Shown: piece by piece, positions 43,189 through 52,299 of the stretch | Layout: each line of letters opens with the position of its first letter | Numbering within the stretch: the first letter of the stretch is position 1 | DNA from: JBHIYN01 sp041984235 | GTDB taxonomy: Bacteria > Pseudomonadota > Gammaproteobacteria > Ga0077536 | Length of the DNA: 64,000 nt | Assembly (NCBI GenBank): GCA_041984235.1 | Contig: JBHIYN010000006.1 | Location: 252,245-316,244, forward strand | Direction: 5' to 3' | Program-made: the position numbers and the translations under genes | The notes under the pieces: model-generated | Database searches by the model: none | What the model was told of the DNA's origin: nothing | Seen by the model: the letters and a program-made list of their open reading frames with translations, nothing else

Positions 43189-44544
43189 TCAGGCGCTGCC
43201 GGCCCCGCGCCGGCAGAGCACCAGCACGGCGGTCGCCGAGACGCCGCCCAGGGCCAGCCAGGAAGCGACGTCACCGGGTCCGTCGGCGAGCAGGGCGCCG
43301 AGCAGGCCGGCCAGCGACACCGCACCCAGCGCGGCCGGCGCCGGCCACCATCGGTGACTGCCGCGGGCACCCGCCGGCGCCGGGCCGCCGGCGCGTACGC
43401 GTGGCTCCGGGCTGACGCTCTCACTGCCCTGCCGGCGCCGCTTCCACCAGAGGTACACGCCGCTGCCGAGCACGACGATCGTGACCACGTCGAGCACGGC
43501 CCAGATGATCTTGAGCGGCATGCCGCCGTAGTCACCGAAATGCAGCGGCTGCGAGAGCAGCAGCGCGCTCACGTACCACGGCATGCCACGTGACTCGGTC
43601 AGCGCGCCACTGGCCGCGTCGACGAGGACAATATGCAGCAGGCGCGAGGTCAGCGGCGTGCGCCCACGCAGAAGCACCGCGTAATGGTGGTCGCCGGCGA
43701 AGGCGGTGCCGGGAAACGCGGCGAAGGCGAAGTCGAAGTCGGGTACGGCGGCGACCGCGGTATCCACCGCGGCCGCGAACGAGGCGCGGGAGGCCGGCGC
43801 GGGCTGGCCCTGGAACGGCGCGATCATCGTCGCCAGCTCGTCGACCTGCCAGTAGCGCAGCAGCAGGTCGGCCCAGGTGTTGATCATGCCGGTGGCGCCG
43901 ACCACCAGCGCCCAGCACAGGGTGACCGCGCCGATCGCGTTGTGCAGGTCCAGCCACGCCAGCCGCGGACCGCGTTCGCGGCGCACCGCCCCGAACGGCC
44001 TGCCGCGCAGGAAGGGACCGTAGACGACCACGCCGGAGACCAGCGCGAGCAGGAACAGGAAGGCCATGGCGCCGAGGAACAGCTTGCCGGGCAGGCCGGC
44101 GAACATGTCGACGTGCAGGATCAGCAGGATCTCGAGGAGGCCGCCCTCGCCGAAACGCCGCGCACCGAGGATGTCCCCGCTGTGCCAGTCGACGAACACA
44201 CCGACGTCCTCCGATAGCGGCGCTTGCGGGGTGGCGCCCATGCCGACGTAGACGAGCTCGTCCTCGCCGGCCTCGGTGAACACCAGGTGCACGTGGTCGT
44301 CGGGGCGTGCCGCGCGCGCAGCATCGATCACCTGGTCGAAGTCGAGCTGCACGCTGCCTTCCGGCACCTCGGCCGGCATCTCCAGCGTACCCAGCCACGG
44401 TTCGAGCTCGTGGTGGAAGATCAGCGGCAGCCCGGTGATGCACAGCATCAGCAGGAACACCGTGCAGACGAGACTCGACCACGTGTGGATCCAGCGCCAG
44501 CGGCGCAGCGAGGCCGCCGAGCGCGGCGCGCGCGCGGCGGCCAT
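43189..44544 (-). CDS. PepSY-associated transmembrane protein (iron-uptake associated)
   Basis: This gene encodes 451 residues. The ATG at 44544 overlaps the stop of the TonB receptor (TGATG), which fixes the start; a longer frame upstream is a shadow. Four main membrane helices are visible near residues 24-44 (HTWSSLVCTVFLLMLCITGLP), 180-205, 240-265 and 360-380, with periplasmic PepSY-like parts between. A further pair lies at the C-terminus. The family accompanies siderophore receptors and includes putative ferric-siderophore reductases. Coupling to the receptor supports a role in releasing or moving iron at the inner membrane. Confidence 0.85.
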   Translation of the reverse strand: MAAARAPRSAASLRRWRWIHTWSSLVCTVFLLMLCITGLPLIFHHELEPWLGTLEMPAEVPEGSVQLDFDQVIDAARAARPDDHVHLVFTEAGEDELVYVGMGATPQAPLSEDVGVFVDWHSGDILGARRFGEGGLLEILLILHVDMFAGLPGKLFLGAMAFLFLLALVSGVVVYGPFLRGRPFGAVRRERGPRLAWLDLHNAIGAVTLCWALVVGATGMINTWADLLLRYWQVDELATMIAPFQGQPAPASRASFAAAVDTAVAAVPDFDFAFAAFPGTAFAGDHHYAVLLRGRTPLTSRLLHIVLVDAASGALTESRGMPWYVSALLLSQPLHFGDYGGMPLKIIWAVLDVVTIVVLGSGVYLWWKRRRQGSESVSPEPRVRAGGPAPAGARGSHRWWPAPAALGAVSLAGLLGALLADGPGDVASWLALGGVSATAVLVLCRRGAGSA

Positions 44545-46724
44545 CAGAACGTGTACTGGACGGAGCCGAGCACCGTGCGCGACGGCGCGCGGGTCGTCGC
44601 CGCCAGGGTGGAGCCGTTGGCGTAGTAATGCTCCTTGTCGAGGAGGTTCTTCGCGTTGAGCTGCAGCCGCCACGGACCGCGCTCGTACCACGCCAGCAGG
44701 TCGAGCTCGGCATAGCCCGCCAGGCCGCCGGCGTTGCCGTTGTTGATCTCGGTCTGCGACGCCGCGTAGACGCCGCCGCCGAGTCCGAAGCCGCGCAGGG
44801 CGTCGCGCTGGAACTCGTAGGTACTGTACACGCTGCCGCTGTGCTCGGGGACGCCCCAGCGGCGGTTGCCGGTGGTGGCCCCGCTCGGGTCACTGGTCAC
44901 GCGCACGTCGGTGAAGGCGTAGTTCGTGTGCAGCAGCCAGCCCGGCAGCAGGTAACCGGTCAGGTCGAACTCGAAGCCCTGGCTGCGCTCGCCACCGGCA
45001 TTGACCGAGAACAGCGGGTTGGTCGGGTCGCTGCCGGCCACGTCGCTCTTCCTGATGCGGAAGGCGGCAAAGGTCGCGACCAGGCGCTGGTCGAAGAGCT
45101 CGGCCTTGATGCCGGTCTCGTACTGCTTCGACTGCTCGGGGTCCAGCGCCTCACCGCTGAGCGTGGCCCGGCCGATGTTCTGGAAGGAGGACTGCGCCTC
45201 GGTGTAGTTGAAGTAGAGCGAGACCTCGTCGAGCGGCTTGTAGACCAGGCCGACGGTGGGATTGAAGGTGTAGGGATCCTGCTCGTTCGCCGAATCGGGC
45301 AGCGTGCCGGGTGTGTAGGTGAATTCCTGGTCCGCCTCGAACCACTCGAAGCGGCCACCGAAGCTGAGGTAGATGCGGTCCTGCCAGCCGATGCGGTCGA
45401 GCAGCAGCAGCGAATGCGCCGAGGCGTCGATGGCGTGGTTCTCGTCGATGCGCAGCGGGAAGCCGGGAAACGGAAACAACGGCGAGGGCGCGAGTCCGGT
45501 GTAGACGGGATTGAAGGCGTTCAGCGGGGTGTGCGCGCTGAGCTGGCGGTTATTGTCCTTGTGCTCCTCCTCGTACTCGTAGGCGGCGAGCACCTGGTTG
45601 TGGATGGCCCACGGGCTGCCGGCAAAGAGGTCGGCATCGAGCGTGTGCTCCAGGCGCACGGTCAGGTTGTCGCCTTCGAAGGTCGGCACGGCCAGGCTGC
45701 GCGCGACGTCTCCGGTGGCGGGATTGTTGGGCGGCCCGGAAAAGTTGAACAGGATGAAGTAGGCGCCGTCGGTCTGCGCGGTGTTGCCGTGCAGGGAGAG
45801 CCTGGTGCGGTGCGCATCGTTCCAGCGGTGGTCCAGGGTGGCGACGCCGCGGAAGGATTCGTGATCCAGTTCGGTCTCGCCGGGCTCGCCGAAGTAGCGA
45901 TCGTAGGGCACGTTGGCCATCGGGCGACCGCCGGCCAGCGGCGTGCCGGGCTCCGCCGAGTTCTCACCATTCGAGTACTCAGCGCGCACGCTGAGCGTGG
46001 TGTCGGGGCCGAGCTGCCACAGCAGCGAGGGCGCCAGGAACACGCGTTCGCCCTCGACGTGATCGATGAACGACGCGTTGTTCTGGTAGCTGGCGTCCAG
46101 CCGCAGGCCCAGGGTACCGGGTAGCGCGTTCCAGTTGGCATGCACGTCGGTGCGGTAGGTGTCGTACTCGGCGAGCTGCTGGCGCACCTGGAAGCTGTTC
46201 TCGAAGGTCGGCTGGTAGGTCACGTAGTTGACCAGCCCGCCCGGCTCGCCGCGGCCGTAAAGAATGGCGGTCGGTCCCTTGAGCACCTCGATGCGCTCGA
46301 TGTTGGCCATGTCGGTCGGGCCGCTGGGGCTGAACAGGCCGTTGCTCACGGTGCCGGTGCGGAAACCGTCCTTCATCAGGTCGTCCTGCTCGAAGCCGCG
46401 CAGGATGAACGACTCACCGACGCCGAGATAGGACGCGCCGCGGACCGCGCCGCTGACGAAGTTGAGCGCTTCCTGCGGATCGCTCATGAGCTGCCGGTCG
46501 ATGAGCTCTCGTGGCACGGTGGAGATCGACATCGGCGTGTCCAGCACCGGCGCCTGGAGGCGGGCGGCCGTGGCGGTTTGCTGGTACTGGCCGAGCACCA
46601 GGATGCGCTCCATGTCGCGCTCGGGGGCGCCGTCGACAGCATGGGCCGTGACCGGCAGGAGCAGGACGGCAAGCAGGTGGCGGGCCGGGCGCGACGCGCT
46701 GCCCTGCCGGTTGGGATTGATCAT
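44544..46724 (-). CDS. TonB-dependent siderophore receptor
   Basis: This gene encodes 726 residues. A signal peptide of about 28 residues precedes the plug domain: TPMSISTVPRELIDRQ, FILRGFEQDD, then IERIEVLKGPTAILYGRGEPGG (about 140-165). The 22-strand barrel ends in the expected aromatic residue (SVQYTF). The TonB-box-like ERILVLGQY stretch is near residue 39. It imports ferric siderophores across the outer membrane. A Fur-box-like site lies about 90-110 bp upstream. It forms an operon with the overlapping PepSY membrane protein. The siderophore type is not visible. Confidence 0.92.
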   Translation of the reverse strand: MINPNRQGSASRPARHLLAVLLLPVTAHAVDGAPERDMERILVLGQYQQTATAARLQAPVLDTPMSISTVPRELIDRQLMSDPQEALNFVSGAVRGASYLGVGESFILRGFEQDDLMKDGFRTGTVSNGLFSPSGPTDMANIERIEVLKGPTAILYGRGEPGGLVNYVTYQPTFENSFQVRQQLAEYDTYRTDVHANWNALPGTLGLRLDASYQNNASFIDHVEGERVFLAPSLLWQLGPDTTLSVRAEYSNGENSAEPGTPLAGGRPMANVPYDRYFGEPGETELDHESFRGVATLDHRWNDAHRTRLSLHGNTAQTDGAYFILFNFSGPPNNPATGDVARSLAVPTFEGDNLTVRLEHTLDADLFAGSPWAIHNQVLAAYEYEEEHKDNNRQLSAHTPLNAFNPVYTGLAPSPLFPFPGFPLRIDENHAIDASAHSLLLLDRIGWQDRIYLSFGGRFEWFEADQEFTYTPGTLPDSANEQDPYTFNPTVGLVYKPLDEVSLYFNYTEAQSSFQNIGRATLSGEALDPEQSKQYETGIKAELFDQRLVATFAAFRIRKSDVAGSDPTNPLFSVNAGGERSQGFEFDLTGYLLPGWLLHTNYAFTDVRVTSDPSGATTGNRRWGVPEHSGSVYSTYEFQRDALRGFGLGGGVYAASQTEINNGNAGGLAGYAELDLLAWYERGPWRLQLNAKNLLDKEHYYANGSTLAATTRAPSRTVLGSVQYTF

Positions 46725-46814
46725 CGGGAGGTTTCCTTCGGCGTTGGTGGAACACAGGCGCGTTGCATTGGGGTGCGCCGGCCAGCCGCTGGCGGCGCCG
46801 AAGGAATATAAAAC

Positions 46815-46833
46815 TAAATGCGAATCATTTACA
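46815..46833 (-). promoter_or_regulatory. Fur-box-like site upstream of the TonB receptor gene
   Basis: Read on the minus strand the site is TGTAAATGATTCGCATTTA. It is an AT-rich 19-base palindrome-like sequence with the GATT/AATC pattern of Fur boxes (AAATGATTCGCATTT core). It lies in an AT-rich island in the 286-bp gap before the receptor gene, where the promoter should be. This fits iron-dependent repression. Confidence 0.65.
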
Positions 46834-47010
46834 ACACGATTTATAAATAACCCGGCCCCGCCGGCCCTTCAGGCCCGGTACGACGCCGGGCATCCGCGCA
46901 CGGCGCCGGCGAGCGGCAGCCCGCAGCGGGCGCCCCCCGCCGTCCGCATTGCGGACAAACTCAGCCGGGCAGGTCGGTCGCGCCGCTCGGCGACCCGCTG
47001 GCCCGGCTCG

Positions 47011-50000
47011 TTACCAGACGTCCACGTAGCGGCGCGTACCGCGCCGCGAGCCACCGGCCGCGCGCAGGCCGCGCACCAGCCAGGCGCGGGTCTCGGCAGG
47101 GTCGATGACGGCGTCGATCTCGAACACCGAGGCCACCGAGATCCCCTTGCCCTTCTCGTACATGCCGCCGACCAGCTTGTCGAACAGGGCCTTGCGCTCG
47201 GCCGGCGTGCCGGTCGCCTCCAGCTCCTTGCGGAAGCCGAGCTCGACCGCACCCTCCAGGCCCATCGGGCCCATCTCCGCGGTCGGCCAGGCGATGGTGA
47301 AGAACGGCTCGTGCATGCCGCCGCCGGCCATGGCCTGCGCGCCCAGCCCGTAGCCCTTGCGCACGATGACCGTGAACAGGGGTACCGTGAGATTGGCGCT
47401 GGCCAGGATCAGGCGCGAGCCGCGGCGCACCGCGGCGGTCTTCTCGCTGTCCGGCCCGACCATGAAGCCGGGCGTGTCGCACAGCGACAGGACCGGCACA
47501 CCGAAGGTGTCGCACAATTGCAGGAAGCGTCCGCCCTTCTCGCCGCCGTCGCCGTCGATGGCGCCACCCAGGTGGCGGGGATCGTTGGCGATGACGCCGA
47601 AGGCCTGGCCCTCGACCCGGATCAGGGCCGTGATCAGACCCACGCCGTAATCGCGCCGGAACTCGATCACCGAGCCGGTGTCGGCGAGCGCTTCGATGAC
47701 CGCGCGGATGTCGTAGACGCGCAGGCGATCTTCGGGAATGAGGTGGCGCAGCACCCGTTGATCGGCGCAGTCCCAGGTCGTTACCGCGCCCTGGAAGCAG
47801 CCCAGCACCTGGCGCGCGACGGCGGTCGCCTCGGCCTCGTCCTCGCAGGCGATGTCGACCACGCCGTTGGCCGTCTGTACCTCGATGGGCCCGATGTCCT
47901 CCGGCTTGAAGCGCCCCAGGCCGCCGCCCTCGATCATGGCCGGGCCGGCGAGGCCGATGTTCGAGTTGCGCGTGGCGATAGTGATGTCCGCGCAGCCGAA
48001 GATGACCGCGTTGCCGGCGTAGCAGCGTCCCGAGTTGACCGCGATACGTGGCGCGATGCCGCCGAGCTGCGGCCAGGTCGAGAAGGTCTTGAGGTCGAGC
48101 CAGCTCATGAACAGGTCTTCGGTGTCGACGTCGCCCGGCCGCCCGCCGCCACCCTCGGTGAAGAACACCACCGGCGTCTCCCACTCGGCCGCGAGCTCGA
48201 ACAGGCGGTCCTTCTTCTTGTGGTTGTGATGGCCCTGGGTGCCGGCGAGCACGGTGTAGTCGTAGGCGAGCACCGCACAGCGCGCGGCCTCGGCGCCGAA
48301 GTGTTCGGCATTGACGGTGCCGAAGCCCGCGATCATGCCGTCGGCCGGGGTCGCCGCGCGCAGGTCCTCGGGCGAACGCCGGCGGCGCTGCGCGGCGACC
48401 GCCAGCGCACCGTACTCCATGAAGCTGCCCGCGTCGCACAGGTCGTCGACGTTCTCGCGCGCGGTGCGGCAGCCGATACGGCGCCGCTTGGCGACGGCCT
48501 CGGGACGGTTTTCGTCGAGGCCGATGGCGTGCCGTTCGCGCACCTCGTCGAGATCCGCGCGCGGCGCGTCGAGAGCGATACCCACCGCGGCATCGTCCTG
48601 GTCCGCTGCCGCAGCATCGACTTCGAGGTGCAGCAGGGCGGCGCGCTCGTCGACGACGTCCTCCAGCGCGACCAGCACGCCGCGCACCACGCCGCTGGCA
48701 GGGGCCACGATCTCATGGTGCATCTTCATTGCTTCCAGCAGCACCAGTTGCTGGCCGCGTCGGACCGTGTCACCGACCGTGACGTCGAGCGCGACCACGC
48801 TCCCGCGCATCGGCGCACGCACGGCCTCCATGCCCGCCGGCAGGGCAGGCTCGGCAGCCGCGGCAGCCGCCGTGGAGACGGGCGCGGCGACGCCCGCGGT
48901 CGGCGCGAAATCACGCGCGGCGCGCGCGAGCATCGCGGCCTGGTGCTCGATGAAGGTCGTGGTGACTTTGCCGGTCGCGATCGGTGCGTGATCGAGCAGT
49001 ACATGCAGCAGGGCGAGGTTGTTCGGCGCACCCTCGATCACGAACTCGCCCGCGGCACGTTTCGCGCGCGCCACCAGCAGGTCGAAATCGGCGCTGCCAA
49101 CGTGCAGTACGAGCTTGGCCAGCAGCGAGTCGAACGCCGGGTGCGGCGCGTAGCCGGCGCCGGCGGCGGTGTCGGTGCGCACCCCGGGACCGGTGGCCGG
49201 CTCGAAGCGCGTCACGCTGCCGCCGCCGGCCTGCGTGCTGCCGTCCTCGTTCAGGGTCTCGGCGTTGATGCGCAGCTGCATCGCGCAGCCGCGCGGCGCC
49301 GGCGGGTGCACCAGGCCGAGGTCTTCGAGCGCAGCGCCGCCGGCGATGGCGAGCTGCACGGCGACGAGATCCAGTCCCAGGATCTCCTCGGTCACGGTGT
49401 GCTCGACCTGCAGGCGCGCATTGGCCTCGATGAAGAAGAATTCGTCACGCTCGAGGTCGACCAGGAATTCGACCGTGCCGAGTCCGCGGTAGTCGGCGGC
49501 GCGCGTGACGGCGAGCGCGGCATCGAGCACGGCCGCACGCAGGTCGCTGTCGAGCGCCGGCGCCGGTGCGATCTCGATCAGCTTCTGATGGCGGCGCTGC
49601 AGGGTGCAGTCACGCTCCCACAGGTGCGTCACCGCGCCGCTTCCGTCCCCGACCACCTGCACTTCCACGTGGCGCGCATGCGCGATGAAGCGCTCGGCGT
49701 AGACGCGCCCGTCGCCGAACGCCGCGGCAGCCTCGGCCGCGGCCTGCCCGAGCAGCAGGCCGGCATCGTCGCCCTCGCCGACCACGCGCATGCCGCGCCC
49801 GCCGCCGCCGGCCGCGGCCTTGACGATGACCGGCGCCGCGCAGTCGCGGCGGAAGGCCTCCAGGGCGGCGGCATCGCTCAGCTCGGCGGACGCCGCCAGC
49901 ACCGGTACCCCGCAGGTGCGCGCGTGTTCCCGCGCCGCGACCTTGTCACCGAACAGCGCGAGCTGGGCCGGCGTGGGTCCGACGAAGACAATGCCAGCCG

Positions 50001-50289
50001 CTTCGCAGCGCTCGGCGAACGCGGCCTGCTCGGCGAGGAAGCCGTAGCCCGGGTGCAGCGCGCTGCAGGCGTTGCTCGTCGCCGCGGCGACGATGGCCTC
50101 GGCATCGAGATAGGCGGCCGCGCCGCGCCCCGGCAGCACCACCGCCTCGTCGGCGCGCGCGACGTGCAGGCTGGCAGCATCGTCACTGCCGTAGACCGCC
50201 ACCGTGCCGTACCCGGACTCGCGCGCACTGCGCATGACGCGCAGTGCAATCTCGCCCCGGTTGGCGACCAACAAACGCTGTGCCGACAT
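47011..50289 (-). CDS. Single-chain biotin-dependent acyl-CoA carboxylase
   Basis: This gene encodes 1,092 residues carrying all three functions. The biotin carboxylase spans about 1-450 (ATP-grasp loop GGGGRG at 161-166, EANARLQVEHTVTEE at 288-302). The biotin carrier spans about 487-560, with biotinylated K522 in EAMKM. The carboxyltransferase spans about 575-1,080 (GGGGRPGDVDTEDL, LCDTPGFMVG, KGYGLGAQAM). The order matches the single-chain long-chain acyl-CoA carboxylase type rather than the split AccA-D or the propionyl/methylcrotonyl enzymes. It carboxylates an acyl-CoA using bicarbonate and ATP; the chain length is unknown. The ATG follows GGGGGGAG. Confidence 0.88.
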   Translation of the reverse strand: MSAQRLLVANRGEIALRVMRSARESGYGTVAVYGSDDAASLHVARADEAVVLPGRGAAAYLDAEAIVAAATSNACSALHPGYGFLAEQAAFAERCEAAGIVFVGPTPAQLALFGDKVAAREHARTCGVPVLAASAELSDAAALEAFRRDCAAPVIVKAAAGGGGRGMRVVGEGDDAGLLLGQAAAEAAAAFGDGRVYAERFIAHARHVEVQVVGDGSGAVTHLWERDCTLQRRHQKLIEIAPAPALDSDLRAAVLDAALAVTRAADYRGLGTVEFLVDLERDEFFFIEANARLQVEHTVTEEILGLDLVAVQLAIAGGAALEDLGLVHPPAPRGCAMQLRINAETLNEDGSTQAGGGSVTRFEPATGPGVRTDTAAGAGYAPHPAFDSLLAKLVLHVGSADFDLLVARAKRAAGEFVIEGAPNNLALLHVLLDHAPIATGKVTTTFIEHQAAMLARAARDFAPTAGVAAPVSTAAAAAAEPALPAGMEAVRAPMRGSVVALDVTVGDTVRRGQQLVLLEAMKMHHEIVAPASGVVRGVLVALEDVVDERAALLHLEVDAAAADQDDAAVGIALDAPRADLDEVRERHAIGLDENRPEAVAKRRRIGCRTARENVDDLCDAGSFMEYGALAVAAQRRRRSPEDLRAATPADGMIAGFGTVNAEHFGAEAARCAVLAYDYTVLAGTQGHHNHKKKDRLFELAAEWETPVVFFTEGGGGRPGDVDTEDLFMSWLDLKTFSTWPQLGGIAPRIAVNSGRCYAGNAVIFGCADITIATRNSNIGLAGPAMIEGGGLGRFKPEDIGPIEVQTANGVVDIACEDEAEATAVARQVLGCFQGAVTTWDCADQRVLRHLIPEDRLRVYDIRAVIEALADTGSVIEFRRDYGVGLITALIRVEGQAFGVIANDPRHLGGAIDGDGGEKGGRFLQLCDTFGVPVLSLCDTPGFMVGPDSEKTAAVRRGSRLILASANLTVPLFTVIVRKGYGLGAQAMAGGGMHEPFFTIAWPTAEMGPMGLEGAVELGFRKELEATGTPAERKALFDKLVGGMYEKGKGISVASVFEIDAVIDPAETRAWLVRGLRAAGGSRRGTRRYVDVW

Positions 50290-50353
50290 CGACTCCCCCC
50301 TGACGCGCTGAATCGCGCCAGTATAACCGCCGCGATCGCCGCCCCGGGTCGCC

Positions 50354-50752
50354 TTACTTGCCGAAGACCGCGGTTACCAGCTCGGAGTCGAGGTACTCGC
50401 GCACCTGTTTGATCTTGCCGCCGGCGAGCGTGACGACGATACAGTAATCGTTGTCGTAGCGCTGGCCGGACTTCGACTTCGCATTGCCCTTGGCTTCCAT
50501 CACCACGCGGTCGCCGTCGGCAGTCAGCGACAGGATGTCGACGTGAATGCCGCCGTCGAGCACCTCGCCGAGGGGCTCGAACAGCTTGCTGACCAGCTCG
50601 TCCTTGCCGCGAAAAGTGCCGGCGAAGCGGTGCGAGCCGAAGAAAGTCCAGGTTACGTCGTCGGCAAGATTGCCGAAGAAGGTGTCCAGGTCACCGGCGT
50701 TGACCGCGCCCCAGGTGTCGCTGACGATTTGCTTGTTGTCCTTGCTGCCCAT
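50354..50752 (-). CDS. NTF2-like (SnoaL-type) small protein
   Basis: This gene encodes 132 residues from an ATG preceded by GGGGAG. It has the cone-shaped NTF2-like pattern: IVSDTWGAVNAGDLDTFFGNLADDVTWTFFG near the start, then FRGKDELVSKLFEPL and a C-terminal sheet ending VREYLDSELV. Members include ketosteroid isomerase-like enzymes and ligand carriers; no catalytic Asp pair can be assigned with confidence. It stands between the carboxylase and the MltF-like gene on the same strand. Function unknown. Confidence 0.78.
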   Translation of the reverse strand: MGSKDNKQIVSDTWGAVNAGDLDTFFGNLADDVTWTFFGSHRFAGTFRGKDELVSKLFEPLGEVLDGGIHVDILSLTADGDRVVMEAKGNAKSKSGQRYDNDYCIVVTLAGGKIKQVREYLDSELVTAVFGK

Positions 50753-50820
50753 GGCTGCGAGCTCCCCTTGTGGTCGAACAGGGGCGCAACATAGCAAATT
50801 GCGGGGAACCGCAAGCAGGG

Positions 50821-52299
50821 TCAGATCGGCGGCGCGGCGTCACCGCGCGCCGCGGCCCGTGCGGCGGCCCGTTCGCGCAGCAGCTTGTAGGCGGTGTAGT
50901 AGATGTAGATGCTCGACACGTAGCGCACCGGCTCGCGGCTGACCGTCCTGGCCATGGCAATCTCCACGTTGCCGAACCAGACGTTGGGATCCAGGCCCAT
51001 GCGCTCGGCCTCGGCGCGCGCGCGGCGTACCTTGGCCGGGCCCGCGTTGTACGCCGCCCACACCAGCGCCCGCCGATCCCAGTCGCTGATCGCCGCATCG
51101 GCGAAGTAGCGATCGCGAAGGAAGGCCTGGTACTTGACCGCCGCGTGGACGTTGTTCTCGAGCTCGTCGATATCGTCGATGGCAACGTTGGGATCGCGCG
51201 CGGTGGCCGGCCGCACCTGCATGATGCCGATGGCGCCGCGCCGGCTCTTCGCGTCGTGCTCGAGTCCGGACTCGTGGTAGGCCTGCGCCGCCAGGGCGAG
51301 GGCGTCGAAGTCGTAACGCTCGCCGTACTCGCGGAAGAGGTCGATGTGGCGCGCAAGCTTGTCACGCTCGACCCCGACGGTGGCGTCCTCGATCCATTCG
51401 GTCGACTCGAAGTAGCGTTCCAATAGCACGTTGCCGACCAGGCTGCCCGCGCGGACGCCGCTGGCGAAGTCTTCGAGCGCCGCGGCCAGCTCCGGTGCAT
51501 CCCGGCGCACCGCCCAGCCGGGCTGCGTGTCCTCCCGCACCACCACCGAGGATTCGACCACGAGGTCGGGCATGACGCGCGACCACAGCCGCGCCCTGAA
51601 GTCGTCCATCACCGTGTAGTCGACGACGCCGGCATTGACCAGCTCGAGGATGTCCTCGCCGCGCAGGTGACGGTCAGCCGCGATTACCCGGGCCGGCTCG
51701 CGGGTAAGCTGGCGCAGGCGATCGTTCAGCAGCCACAGGTGCTCCTGGTAGCTGCTGCGATCGAGCACCACGATCTCGCGCGCGGCGAGATCGGCGATCG
51801 AGCCGACCGCCGGCGCATCGCGGTGGCGCACGATGACCTCGTTGGCGGCAATCTCCATGCCGGAAATGAACGCGACCTGCGTGCGCCGCTGCGGGGTGGC
51901 CGCGAGGAAGGCGGCGATTAGGTCGCCGCGACCGGCCAGCAGTGCGGGGATCGCCTCGCGCAGGGCAACCGGCACGTACTGCACCCGGATGCGATCCGCC
52001 TCGGCGCGCACGCCCCGGTTGAGGAACGCTTCCAGTGCGTCGAGGTACTCGGCCTGGATGCCACGGATGGCGCCGTCGGCGACGAAGAAACCGGTGCGGC
52101 TCGGCACCACCAGCGCGCGCAGCACGCCGCGCTCGCGCAGTGCCGGCAGGTCGCCGCTGAAGTGTTCCAGCGTCGGCGGCGCGATGCCGAAGGCGTCCTC
52201 GACGCCGGCGTCCAGCGACGGCGTCGCACGCTCGCCGTCGCCGCAGGCGGCCACCAGCAGCGCGAACGCGAGCAACGGAAGATAACGGTGCGACCTCAT
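50821..52299 (-). CDS. MltF-like lytic transglycosylase lipoprotein (second copy)
   Basis: This gene encodes 492 residues. The ATG at 52299 lies in the 4-base ATGA overlap with the ZIP transporter stop and is followed by a signal sequence ending in the lipobox VAAC. A solute-binding-like domain (ALVVPSRTGFF to about 330) precedes an SLT domain with the catalytic Glu in AYHESGL, followed by GAIGIMQV and WAAYNAGPAKV. It cleaves peptidoglycan at the periplasmic face of the outer membrane. It shares plan but not close sequence with the protein at 32.4-33.9 kb. Coupling to a metal transporter is unusual. Confidence 0.85.
   Translation of the reverse strand: MRSHRYLPLLAFALLVAACGDGERATPSLDAGVEDAFGIAPPTLEHFSGDLPALRERGVLRALVVPSRTGFFVADGAIRGIQAEYLDALEAFLNRGVRAEADRIRVQYVPVALREAIPALLAGRGDLIAAFLAATPQRRTQVAFISGMEIAANEVIVRHRDAPAVGSIADLAAREIVVLDRSSYQEHLWLLNDRLRQLTREPARVIAADRHLRGEDILELVNAGVVDYTVMDDFRARLWSRVMPDLVVESSVVVREDTQPGWAVRRDAPELAAALEDFASGVRAGSLVGNVLLERYFESTEWIEDATVGVERDKLARHIDLFREYGERYDFDALALAAQAYHESGLEHDAKSRRGAIGIMQVRPATARDPNVAIDDIDELENNVHAAVKYQAFLRDRYFADAAISDWDRRALVWAAYNAGPAKVRRARAEAERMGLDPNVWFGNVEIAMARTVSREPVRYVSSIYIYYTAYKLLRERAAARAAARGDAAPPI

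Noticed and set aside
46462..50412. Very long open frame (over 1,300 codons) on the plus strand opposite the TonB receptor and acyl-CoA carboxylase genes
   Set aside because: It is the antisense shadow of two clear genes in high-GC DNA; its translation is Arg/Ala/His-rich with no motif.
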